Assembly: GCA_013397435.1 (NCBI GenBank)
Contig: VZRG01000451.1
Location: 372,001 to 436,000, forward strand
Direction of reading: 5' to 3'
DNA: 64,000 nucleotides
DNA from: Erythrocercus mccallii
Lineage: Eukaryota > Chordata > Aves > Passeriformes > Dicruridae
The notes beneath the pieces are model-generated. The model was given only the letters and a program-made list of their open reading frames with translations, was not told where the DNA came from and ran no database searches. The position numbers and the translations under genes are program-made. This document shows positions 1 through 12,460 of this stretch, in pieces (the first letter of the stretch is position 1; every line of letters starts with the position of its first letter).

Positions 1-1990
1 TCACTATGTTATTAAGCTTCAGTTCCTATTATGCAAATGTATCCTTCTAATTGTCCTGCACTTAGTTTTATAAATCTTTCTTCTTCTCTGCATTTTTCTT
101 AATTTTTTTTTAAATTTTCCACCTTGAAGAGGGTTCTACACATTTCTACTTCTGTTGGCAGAGATGTCTGCATGACTGAGACCTATTATCACTCTCCAGC
201 TTTGGTTTGTGACAGTCACCTCCACCCCAGCAAAATAGAAACGGAATTGCCCCGGAGTGCCAGTAGAACAAGGATAAAAGGCTAACTCAAAATGAGCTGA
301 TAATGTGTCACTCAGAAGCTTTGAGTCCTCAAGAAAGTGTGCTTTTACTGCCTTATACTGCAGTTGGAAAATTAAAATTGTACTAAATATTGTATTAGTA
401 TTGTACTAAAATTGTATTAAAATTTGCCTATAATGAATGGTAGCATGAAAGCAACCATATGACCTTATTTGTTAGATTTAGAAAAAGATAATCAAAAACA
501 TTGGGCTCCATCAGCTGTTATTAAGCACTTAACAATGGACTCTTCAATCCTAAGGAAAAAGATTGAAAGCATCTCCTGAATAACAAGAACAAGAAAAGTA
601 CTTCTTTATTAGAAAGGTTCCGTATTTGTAGTTGTTGGCAACTGCCATCAAAGACAAAATGCAATCATAATCGTAATTACATTTTAAACTTCATCTAAAT
701 GTGTGATTTGTGAGTCTTAGCAATTAATAAGTTTTTAGATTTTTATCTGTAGCAAACTGGAAAGTATGTATTTTGAGTACAGTGGATTTCTTCAAATCCA
801 GGGTAAAAAATGATTTTAAGAACAGTGAAACAATTTGTAACAAGCAGTACATGCTTGGATAGCTCTGCAGTCATTTAACTTTGCTGATGGATATTAACTT
901 TCTTGATAAGAAATTCAGATTATATATAAATCTGGTAATGATAATTCATAGCACTTTTAGGAGAAAGCAATTTATTTCAGTTCAGGAGCATTTTTTTTCT
1001 TCAGACAACTTAAATATAAATCTTTGGAAATCAGAACTATTTTGAAGAAATTACACCATAACTGAAAAATTCAGAATAAATAGCTCTCACAGCTTTTCAG
1101 ACTCTTAGAAAGTTTAAAGAAATTTTAACATTCATGATTCTTTATAATACCTCAGATAAAATATAATATTTTAATATTATCTAATGTTAAAATATAAAGT
1201 AAAAATTACAGTAATTCAAGTTTTTTCCAATTATATTTGTAGAGTAGATTTAAATGGATGCTTAGGTAAAATGTTGATATTACTAATGATTAATTTTAGT
1301 TCTTCAGAAAAAGTGAATATATTCTTATAATTTCTATTGTGTTACATTACAATGGAATAGAATAAAATAAAAGGTGCAAATATGGTGAAAAAAATGGTCA
1401 TTCAACTCTGCAACTGCTTTAGAAAACTACAGTAAATACTGAAGGATATGTCTGATAAGTCTTAAGGGTACATAGAACATAAACTACTGAAAAACAAACA
1501 AATTATGTCTGTAACCTCTACCTCTTGCAGCTGTGTGTTTTACTTTACACAGTAATACCTGCCTCCTGGGGAGACCAAATCTATTGAGAATCCTTTCATT
1601 TGCCTGAAGACCTGTATCAAAGATACTCCCTTTTACTGGTCAAAAATGTAGTTCTTTCACTGAACCTTGTTGGCCACATTTTCCAAACTTCTGTCACTTG
1701 TTGTTCAGTGAATTTCCCAGTTTGTGCTGTTCCCTTACTGGCAGGGCCACTACCAAGCACAAGGAGAAAGAATCCACTGTGCAAAACACAGTATTTGTAA
1801 CAAGCTTAGGGAGACTGTATTTTTCCTCTGAAACAATCCATGATTTTACCAATTATAAACATTTCACTTGCAAAATAATTAGAACTAAACTAGAGAGCTT
1901 TAGTCTAAAATTAATGCTCCAGTGCTGGCAATTAAGTGAGGTGTAACTGTTCTGCTTTAACACAAAGGCTTACTTTAATTTCCAGAGTGA

Positions 1991-2013
1991 ATTATTATTA
2001 TTGTTATTATTAC
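1991..2013. repeat. Short (ATT)n microsatellite
   Basis: About seven ATT units with one ATT to GTT interruption. It is a simple repeat with no coding content. Confidence 0.8.
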
Positions 2014-3406
2014 GACTTTTTTATTGTGAAACATGAAGTCTAACACATGACTGACCTCTTATTGTCAAGAAAGAATATAACAAACTAAGGACTGCTAGGT
2101 TACAAACAACCCCTGGCCATTTTCTTTGGGAGATTGACACAAGTTCCTTTGGGAGCTGGTGTGAGTGTGACTGAGCAGGACACCAGCACTACACTGAGAG
2201 TTGCTTCTTATTGAAGGGGTTGTCTTATGACCAGTGTAATTTTGTCCAGTGGAAAAGTACTGCTATTGACCTAATTATTCTATCAGCCCAAATACATTCT
2301 ACCCTCAGGAAAATCTAGTACGTGCCTCAGAGACTTTTTGGGGTTTTTTGCTATTGTAAAGGACAGTCTCTAATTAGATAAAACTATCCCTTCAAACATA
2401 GGCAATTACAGAGTTAAACTTTCTCTTGTGCTCTCTTTCAAGTCCCAGGAACTTCGTCTTCTCACACTGTAATTTAGTTAATGGTGAAACTTTCCTCTGT
2501 TCCTTTCTCTTCTATCCCTATTATGCCAAAGCAGTCAGTAGCAAAATGGTTTGAATACTCTCATAGACACAGTAGTAATGAACTCCTGTCCCTGCAGAAA
2601 TGTCTTCTGCATTGTGTGATTTCCAAAGTGTGTTGTTTTAGTTCTGCTTCTGATTTAAAAGAAAATAAAAAGGTTATTGACATATTTTCAGGGGATCTTG
2701 AGTCTATCAATGAAATAAACATCCATCTTCAATAAATAAGTTCAAGATAAGATGTCTCCAGAAACTTAGTCAGAGGATTATCTAGCTTTTTGGAACTTGA
2801 GCATGGTTGAGCTTAACCATGGGTTCTTTGACATGTCCAAACTATGTAGTTTCTAAGTATATTCAGAGTCATAAACCCAGAGGTTTTAGAAGTTCAAAAT
2901 TTCAAAAGCATTGATGAAGGAAAGTTTTCAAGACTGGTTTTATCTTCAGTAGTCTACAGCTTAATAGTATTTCATTCATTGACCATGACCCTTATGTGTA
3001 TGTTTCAGTGTATTAGCTAATTTAATCTAGTGTTTAGACTTCATCAATGTCTCAGATATTTTGAAAGCTCTAGTACTTATCCTCTGTAAAAATATAATAA
3101 TTTCTTCAGGGTTATGAATAAACAATGTGGTCACTGAACAAGCTGAATTATGACCTGATGTCTTTCATTATCTAAAGATAATGGAGCACACCTTTTTTGT
3201 CCCTTAATTTTTGATCATTACAGCTCCAACTTTTACTACCTTGCTTAGTTCAAACTGCACGTAGTGGCCACTGCTGTGAATTATCATAGTCAAGACTTTT
3301 ATAAAACAATATATTCTCTGTCAGGGAAGACCAAATAAATAGAGAAAAATGGTGACATGAATTGTTACACAACAGACATCAGCCTTAGAAAGCATTTTTC
3401 AGACCC

Positions 3407-3448
3407 AAGTTTTCTTATTGAATTGAAAACAAAGTTTTCTTATTGAAT
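3407..3448. repeat. Duplicated 17-mer (direct repeat)
   Basis: The 17-mer AAGTTTTCTTATTGAAT occurs at 3407-3423 and again, identical, at 3432-3448. Eight bases separate the copies. It is probably a local replication-slippage duplication; the identity suggests it is fairly recent. Confidence 0.85.
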
Positions 3449-6400
3449 ACTAAAATGTATTTATATGGAGAGTAATGCAGCCTGGCTGTAATTCACTGCA
3501 GTAAATTAATATATCCCGTAACAGTACCTAATTAAACTGAACCTTGTGACCTTCTCATGATTAAGAGTTGCAATAAATCCTGTCACTTAGGAACCACCAA
3601 ACATAGTTACAAAAATAGGTAAGGAGATTCTATGAGAAACCTATCATTTGAAAAATTACAACTTGATGAAGATTTTAATTGACATATTCTAGTTTCTGTT
3701 GCAAATCTTAGCATAATTCTGGTACCAGAAACAGCGATCAATTTATTATAGCCAGAGCATTGTAAGTGCTTCAGAAGATGCACTTAATATTTTAGAGCAC
3801 ATAAAGCTAGACATGAAGAATAATAAAGTAATTACTGGAAACTGTGATTTTCAAAAAAACCAACTTAAAAATATTCCAAATAAAAAGGCCTGATTTTTGA
3901 ACAACACCACATGTACTATACTATTAATTTAGGAAATGTGTGACAATGTGATGTTTTGCCCTCATTAATTTGTTTTGTATTGTAACTTAAAGTTTTGTGT
4001 CTTTTCATGGCCCAAGAAATATTTCGATATAAGAACATATGTCTTTGACAGAAATGACAGGAGTACAACATACTCACATAAGCATTTATGTGGGTGATGC
4101 AAAGGATCAATGTTTTGTCTTTTTGCTTGGTCGTCTGCAAAACAGAGAAGGAGGGGGCAGGTTTAGAGGAAGAGATTGTGCAGACTGCTTTGATGGTGGG
4201 CATCTCTAGTCAGCACACAGCTGAATCTCCCTTTCACAGGCCAGATGCAGACAGATTACTTTTCACCTATCTTCCTTGATGCTTTACTGTATAAGCATCT
4301 CAGCTCACAGTGATGGGATGTTTCACCCTCTGTATGATGGCATTAATAAACATTTGGGCTATAAATATCCTGGGTTCTGTGCATATCTCAAGCTTAGTAG
4401 GTATGTGCCCACACTACCAGGAAATTTTGCAGGTGATCATTGGGTATATATGTGGAGTGCCTGGTGAGCTAGTGCTGCTGTTCAAGTTCAGACACTATGT
4501 CATCAGGTAGAGGAGAATCATGGTGGGGGAATGTGGGGAAGGGGACACCTAATTCCTGCCTTTTCTTTAGGGTTCTTAGACAAATTAGGAGAGACAGTTT
4601 GCCATAGTCCTATCCCTAGTGAATTTTTCAGATTTTATCTTATGAGTATTTAGGTGAATGGACTTTCTAATAAAAGCTGTAAACATCGAGTAAAGCTCTA
4701 TATTTATTTTACATCAAATGCATTTATCAGCTTCAAAAGATGGTGGCCAAAACAGTTGAGGATCCAAACCAGAACAGTCTAGAGCACAGAGGTTGCTCCT
4801 AGCAGAACGCCACAGCTACTGGGATATAGGGGATCTCATTACCCACAGGTGGAGATCTTACAGCTAAGGTCTACACTTCTGAAATAAGTCTTTTAAGTGC
4901 AAAGCTATTGAGAAAGTCATAAGGTACATCACCACCTTCTATTACTAGAAGAATTAACTATGTTATGTGTTAAACTATGGATATTATTTTAGAATGTGTC
5001 TGTACCACTGGATACTCTGAGTTTCCTGCAACTACAGCCACTTTAGTCTTTCCTGTAGAATTCATATACTGCCAATAATGTAGTTGGATACCTACACTAA
5101 GTGGCCTGGATCATATTTCACAGATTTTTGACTTTCCCAAATGCTTTGTCTAAGGAAATCTACCTTAGATTGCATCTTCTCTGATGAATGAAAGGTATAA
5201 TCAAAACCTCCCTCATCTCTCCAATGAATACTTTAAAGCTAGTGAACTGTATCCCTTCCTTTTACCCAAGGGTTTTGCATCTGAAATGGAGATTCATTCC
5301 CACTGAAGAATAAGTGCTGTGTGTGGCAAGCATTTTGAATAGCCTGATTTTCTACTGTTGGGTCAAAAGGAAAGAGACTGTAAAAAAGAATAGGATTTAT
5401 AATGTGGTTATTTGACAGCTCAGTCCAAAGACTACTAAAGCTATTGAGAGTTTTTCCATCAACATATTTGGAATTGGGCCACTAATGACTAGGATGAAGA
5501 GAATTTTGAACTTGAGCTTGTTTAGTCAAGTTTTATTTGAATCTAAGTAATGTTAGATGCAGATTAGTACTCACTAATATGTCTGGCCGCTGCAATAAGA
5601 CTTAAATTTTGACCAAATTTAAAAAAATAAGAAATCCTCTCTCCACATCTTGTATTCATTGGGAAAATGTTCTGTGCTCTTTAAAAGAAGCTAAACAGAA
5701 CTGTTTGCATGAGGGTGTGTATGTTAAGGGACTCTGTATGCACTCCTATTTTACTAACCATGCAGGGTTTTTAAAAAAAAACTTTTATGGTGACTATGTT
5801 TAAGAAATCAATTTTGACCAAACCTTTTTAAAAATTACTTTCTAATTAACAAGAATAAATTTTATTGTTCTCCAGAAATAAAGGGGTGACAATTTTTAAC
5901 AATGACTTAGAACATATCACATTACATATATAATTATTATAAAAGTGTTAAGACAATATCTGAACATTTTTTAAGGCTTGAATTTTTTACTCAACCAACA
6001 AAATCTGTGTACCAGATATTCCAATGGCATAAGTAGGGGAATTCTGAAAAAACAAAAATAAATCATGGTGCTGTGATGCTTTTACGTTATTTTTTTTCAT
6101 TTATGCTTACTCTTTTTCCTATAAAATTAAGATGTTTATTTGCTTTTTTGATTGTTTGCTTGCTTTTCTGGTAGTCATGTCTGACTAAATGAACAGTTCA
6201 CTGTCTTAGATTATAACACTATGGGGAATTATGCCTTGACAGAATCTGTGGCAGAGGCATTAAACTATGCAGGCAAAAGCTTCTGAGTGTAAAAGGCAGG
6301 AAAAAAAAGCATCCACATCAAAGGTGTGCTCTAAGGCACATGGAACTTTCTCAGTCTTCCCTGGGTTTTCAATTATCTTCCACAGAAAAAGAGAGTAGCA

Positions 6401-8584
6401 GCCTAGGTCAGGGACAAGCACTTGCTGTTGTTCCATCAGCTTTGTGCTCATGATAAAGTATGTTTGGGTCTGAGGAAGAGGAAAGGTATGGAAACAGTCT
6501 GTGATAATCTGGTCACTTGAGTGCAGAGTATGACTGTACATGCAGATTTACTGCCACTAGCACATAATTCATCATTATACCCATCAGCTGATGAGCATCC
6601 TGCCTACATTGCTGTAAATTTGGATTCCTTATGGGAAATTCCAGATGATTTTAAAAGGTAATGTTCTCTCTAGACACCTGAAAAAAATAGATTCCAGATT
6701 TTCTACTTAACAATTTTACTACTTGGCAATAAATACTATTTTTGCGTGCAGGCTATTGCAGAAACACATAATTGATTCACTACCATCAGTGTGTTACATC
6801 ATACTCAGAAATAAACAGCTTGATTCCAATCCAAACCAGCTTTTGTAGCCAATACACCAGAAAAACTTCTGTGAAACCATCTGTGACTGTCAAAGCTAAT
6901 GGGTTAGAGGCATGCACTGCTAAAGTGAGCAAGAGTCATCAGAAATGAAGGCTGGGAAACTGCACAGTTAAATGCCAGAGTGGATAAATTCCTTCAATTC
7001 CATTAGCCCAGCAGGTGACTTTATTCAACTGGTTCCTCATCCTTTGTACCTTTGCAGTGAACTTTACCTACTGGGACCACTATTAATATAGACCAATATT
7101 GATTTGTTTATACTGAATGAAAATGATATTATATTTTCTCCACTGCCTCCATTATTGCTCACTGCAATTAGAGTTTAAAAAAAATGCACATCTAAACCAG
7201 AATTTGCAGCCCTGAAATTTGTGAATTATTGCTGATATTATCTATGCTCAAATATAGAGTCAAATTTTGTGTCCTAATCACACCACTATGGGTCCATTTC
7301 AGAATAAGAATACTCTAATATAAAGAAGTTGTTTGCCTAAGTCAACTAATATTGCACATTTATTTTTTGTGCAATAAGGGGTTTTTTGTGACCAAGTCTG
7401 AAATTGCCTTTGAAAATATTCCTTTTAAAGAATATGTACTATTACAACAGTACCACATTAAACAACTTAATTACTCTTGCATAGTCACATTTTCAAAGGT
7501 GGGGAGTGCCAGAACAAATACTGCGTCTACACCATGATGAATACTGCATGTGTGTATGAATAGTCCCATTATTGAATAAAACTTGTGAGTGCTTATTTAG
7601 TGAAAAATGCCTTATGAATATGCATGCTGTATTTTTTTCAGATGTATGTCATCAATAATATTTTCAGGAGTCACTGAATTCTTCTCTCTGACTCTAGGAA
7701 CAAAACTGAGAACAGAGAGCTCAGGAGATGTTTTCATAGATGAGAAAATGAACGCAGTGAGATGATACCACAAATAAACTTTCAGTTTCCTGTACAAGTA
7801 CTGATACCGCACTGACCTAGGGTATGTTCTGCCTCATGGGAAAGGGGAAAAGCAACTTTGTGCTATCTACTAATATAGTGACTAATGCTTCAAACTAGGA
7901 GAAGAAAGCAGCAGCTTGAACATCTAAAACAAGAGGATTGATGCACTGCCCTAATTTTTTTACAACTTCTCCCACTGTTCTATCATTATTAAATTAATCC
8001 ATCAAATTTAAATGACTTGATAGTAAGGCAAAAAGTGTGAAAAATAAGCAAGAATTGCTGGAATACTTCATCCACAACCAAAACTCTGACTGAAGTGACA
8101 TCACCAAAATGTGGTGGGGTAACTGCTGCCTGACAGTTTCATAAAAACAGTATAACTTATTCAAAATGATGGGGAGAGAGGAGGAAACAATAAGGGTTCA
8201 AATACACCATCTGAGGTACACAATATTGACAGACCTACAGCTGTTGAAGAGTAGAGTTGGAAAGAAAAAAATCCAAAAGGAGCACTTTGGACAACAGTGA
8301 GAATGGATATGGTAAGAATATGTGATTCATAGAAACTAGCAAAAGAACTGAATTTCAAGAATAAAGAATTAAGCAAACTCATGAGTAAAACAAGATCTGC
8401 TGAAATTACAGTCACTTGTAGCTTGATGTGTCCCAAGACTATTCCCAGAAAAGCAGCAGTGCACCAATTGCAGCTTCTGGTCTGAGAGCAGGCATATGGA
8501 CTAACAATTTTGCTTAAGGTTTATCCCCAATAAATGAAGTATTTTTTGGGGTGCACTGTCTTTATGAGCCCTACTACTAATGCA

Positions 8585-8800
8585 TTTTGCAAGCTACCCT
8601 CCTTTTTATACATCCCAGTGTGATCTTTGGATTCAATTTCATTTTTTTTTTTTGCAGCATCAGCGGCATAACATTGCGAACATATGTCAGCTTGTGAACC
8701 ACTAAAATCTGCATCTTCATTCCTAAGTAATGTCTTGGCAGCTTCCTCCCTCTCCCCCATATATATTTAGATGATTATTATTGCCCATATGTTATACTTG
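8585..8800 (-). mobile_element. Degenerate CR1-type LINE fragment, internal part
   Basis: Read on the minus strand, this stretch resembles the coding 3' part of CR1 LINEs. A serine-glutamine-rich stretch is followed by a cysteine, alanines and a run of three lysines. This parallels the CR1 segment that normally reads VD-K-L--SQQCA-AAKKAN. The plus-strand words around 8640-8710 match the antisense CR1 pattern I know from sauropsid genomes. The fragment is heavily mutated, has a 12-T run at its centre, and lacks both ends, so the borders are approximate. It lies on the same strand as the remnant at 23.2-23.8 kb. It is a fossil without function. Confidence 0.5.
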
Positions 8801-11757
8801 ATGGAGCACAGGACAACAAATGTATAGTGAAAAGGGAGGAAAACCACTAAGTAGAAAGTCCACAAAGGGATAGAACTCTTCTGCAAGCCTTTCTTCACAC
8901 CGTTACTGAAAACTGGAGGTGAGCTCACCCAAGGACATGTACTGGTAGGCTGAGATAGGTTGGCCACTGAGGATGGCAACCATCCTCATGGGGCTGTGTA
9001 CTTACAAGCAGTCCATACGTGGGATAAAGAAGCTGTTTCTGAATTTCTGAGGGAAAATCTAGCCTTTTTTGTGTAAGAACAGGATATCCTTTAGGAAAAT
9101 ACATGGCAGCAGTTGTATTGAGCAGATCAGAATATGTGACAGTCAGAAGTTGACAAATGCTTTTGAGGACTTTCTGTTCTAGTCTTCTAAGGACAATGGC
9201 CCACTGGATCACCATGCAGCCATGGGCCTGCCAAACCTGCCTAGACACAAGACAATGTGCTTATCATTTAAAATGCTTAGTGTTGGCCAGTAATGAAGAA
9301 TGAATTCCAGTGCATAACCTCTGACACTTCTTTTGGCTGCTTTCAGACAACCGGTTATCCAAGGGTGTCCTCAGTTCTCCTCCCTACCTTAGGGATCCCA
9401 TTTTAATGAATGGAAATGGCAGTGATTAGTAGCAGTAAAACTGCATTGAGAAAAAATGTAGGCAAGATCAAGTGGACTGAGAAAATGTAGATGCATGGCC
9501 TCAAAAACCTCTTGCGGCCTGTCTTTGGCTCACTGATCCTCTGAAGATCCTCTGTGATCCATTCACTGCCTATAGAATGGCATTATAAATGGCTGCAGTG
9601 GTTGTAGATTAAAGCAGATGACATGGATTGAGACATGTATTTGAGATGAATGGTCACTTGAGGCAGTGTGCTCTTTCATACCAGACTGTGCCTCCTTTGT
9701 GCAAAACCCAACAGATTATGGCCAGTTAGAACTAAGGTCAGACAGCGCTAAGGTAGTACCTACTTTTTCCTGCATGGTTTTGCCCCAAATAAATGATGAT
9801 GTTGTGGAGGGTTAAATTTCACAATATGATTTATCTGTCTCCCTTGGGTGTTCTACCAGTAGAGGAAAATTGATCATGAATTTTTCCATATTTTAGATGG
9901 AATTAGTTTTTGTTTTCAATTCAGAAAAGTGTTTAATGGAAAAGATTTCTATTTGCAATGTGTCATTTTTCGGCTAAAAGAGAAGTTTCAGTTGGGGTCA
10001 CTGGACAATCCTCAAATAATTAATCATTATTCTGGACTACAAGTAAGTAGGAATAGAGAATAAGTCTCCTTAGCTCACAGTAGAACATGCCTGGAAATGA
10101 TTTTCAAAACAGTCAGCAAAATGGTCAAGTTATCTTTGTTGGAAGGACAATTGCCCATATTCTAATTGAATGATACAATGTTTTCCTTTTATGTAGTATC
10201 TATTAATATCTGTAATCTATTAAGATTACAATAATTTATCTACTAGAGAAGGGACTGAAACTCAAATCTTCCTTCTTTCCAGTGGAACATTTTCATGGTT
10301 TAACCCTAACTGGCAACCCAGCCACACAGAGCTGTGAAGAATCAAAATCATCCTGAGCCACATCTTATTGAAGGTGATCCTTCAGGTACAGCATATATAA
10401 AATAATAAAAAAGACAAAGTTAGAATAATTTGACTACTTCATATAATTACCAAAAAAGATTTATATAAAGGATTTATATCTAATTATATTTTGCTCACAT
10501 TTACAGTTATTAGATAAATTGATATAAATTAACTAATTCCTCTGTTTCACAGTCATGGGGGGAAAAAAGGTATTTTATAATGATGGACATCTTGGCAATT
10601 ATTTAAATCTCTAAAGAATATTCACAGAGTGCACTCTTAAAAATGTGAGCATTATTAAATGAATTCCCAGCTCCACCATTACTGAGATTAGCTCAGTGTT
10701 GTACCACTACTGACAATTCTATTGAATCCTTTTTCTCCAAAGATTTTATGAGCAAAGCTCCACTCTTGCCATGGTCTCACGCAGAGAGATTCCACTGTAG
10801 GACTACAGCTGCAACTCTTAACTTCCACTTCTCTCTTAAGTCAGTTTAGCTGTTCAAAGAAGTTTTGTTTATGTGAGAAATGCAGGAAAAGAGTTCTATT
10901 TTATTTTCTATCATTCTACAGGGCTTGATTGATGATCAAGAATCTTGGAATTCCAGCTACCTGGGGAAAACCAGGACTCAGTAGAAGATATATAATAAAG
11001 AACAGCTAAAAAGTAAAGTGACAGCAATCACTGTAAAGCCTGATAACTGGATCTCTAGTGTCCAACATAAATACTGGGTTTAGGTGCTTTTCATGCATTT
11101 TACAGCAAGACCCAGATGCTTGATATCTTGTACGTGAGTTTATATAAATTAGTTCCTTACTTGGCCAACTTTATGACATCAGTTCACCTAGAATTTATAT
11201 TTTGCTTTAAAAGGTCACAATTACAAAAAAACCTCCTGCAAACAAAATATTGAGACCTACCCTTCCTGTTCTGGCAGTTTAAAAAGTCTGTTCTGTAAAT
11301 ATTTTGAACTACATACTTGCAGATTTTATGCTGCAATGTTGCAATCTTATGTGACAAGTAGCTGAATATTTCCATCTGTGCATATAGGTGCATCTGAGCA
11401 TGCTCTTTTTGTCTCTCCAAATAATTCTTTATAAATGTGCATAAATATAGTCACCTGTTTATTTCATTTTGATGATAATGTATTCTTCAAGCACTTAGGA
11501 TTTGTGACAAAACAAAACTCAAATCATGTACAACAGACAGAAGCTGAAACAGCACCACAAGGATTTAGGCTTGTGTTTAGCTGAAGGGGAAAGGATGGTG
11601 CCCTTTGGCCAAGGTGACCACAATGTGCATTTGATTAGGATATGATAGGTAGTAAGAACACATAGATCAGCCAGGTGTGTGCTCCTTGTCCTGCTGACAA
11701 CCTCTGTCTTTTCCTGCCTTTTGTTACCTCCTGAGTATGGACATGTGGGGGCTATCA

Positions 11758-11832
11758 GTAAAAAAAAAAAAGGAGAGTAAAAAAGCTAATGTAAAAGAGA
11801 GTAAAAAGCAAGGTAAAAAGAGAGTAAAAAAA
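11758..11832. repeat. A-rich degenerate tandem repeat, unit 23-24 bp
   Basis: The word GAGAGTAAAAA appears three times, starting at 11773, 11797 and 11820. The spacing is 23-24 bp inside an A-rich tract that begins with a 12-A run. The spacers between copies have diverged. It is most easily read as a small tandem expansion of A-rich DNA. Confidence 0.7.
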
Positions 11833-12299
11833 CCCCTAATGGTCTGCAAAAGCAATCTTTAATCCTAAAAATGGTGTGTGGTTTGGGACTGCATGTAGGA
11901 TGATGCTTTACAGCATATAGAGTAAAAAGAACCATCTCATTGACAAGGAAATGCAACAGTTAAATTACTGTTGAAGTCAGTGGGAATTCTGTCACTTATT
12001 TTAGCGGGGCCGAGATGTCACCCCACAAACTGGATTCTTTCTGTCACTGAGTTCTAGGACACATCTACAAGGAGAGCAGTGTTTCAGCTGTGAGAATTTA
12101 CTGTTCTTCCTCTGCATTTGGGTCATAATGCCATAAGAGTGGAGAGATCAGGATTTATTTCTCCTGGTAAAATATCAGTTTAGAATTGCTGCAACCAATA
12201 AGTACACTGGCTGAATAGACACCACACTTAATGGCCTTCTGCAATATATTATAAATGCCTTATTATTGACGGTTGCTTGAAAAAGAAAGTGTTACTGAA

Positions 12300-12460
12300 A
12301 TCTGGCATTGCTATGAAACTTTGGGAGTTGGTAATTGCCAGAGGCTATAAATTAGCTTGATGTGCTGTACTGACCCTGTCATGCACTTAATGTAATGGTA
12401 TCAGTTTAAATTACAAAAAGAGGCTGAACATTAAAATACTCAAATTACATTAGGAAAGGG
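12300..12460. promoter_or_regulatory. Possible conserved non-coding element
   Basis: This block combines several homeodomain-type cores (TAATTGCC near 12331, AATTAGC near 12350, TTAAATTAC near 12405) with mixed, non-repetitive sequence. Such composition is typical of vertebrate developmental enhancers. No alignment was available, so this is pattern recognition only. Ordinary AT-rich DNA also yields such words by chance. Confidence 0.2.

Larger units (their letters stand above)
1..8584. other. AT-rich unique sequence, no supported gene
   Basis: No exon, RNA gene or interspersed repeat can be supported here. Open frames are short (under 100 codons), lie on both strands and have no family resemblance. 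Two small repeats are listed separately. The block around 3440-3600 is dense in TAAT-core and ATTA words and reads like conserved non-coding DNA, but that is only an impression. The stretch is probably intergenic or intronic. Confidence 0.6.

Noticed and set aside
8925..9248. 107-codon minus-strand frame considered as a transposase or retroviral remnant
   Set aside because: I found no catalytic motif or recognisable family pattern, and the length is within chance expectation.
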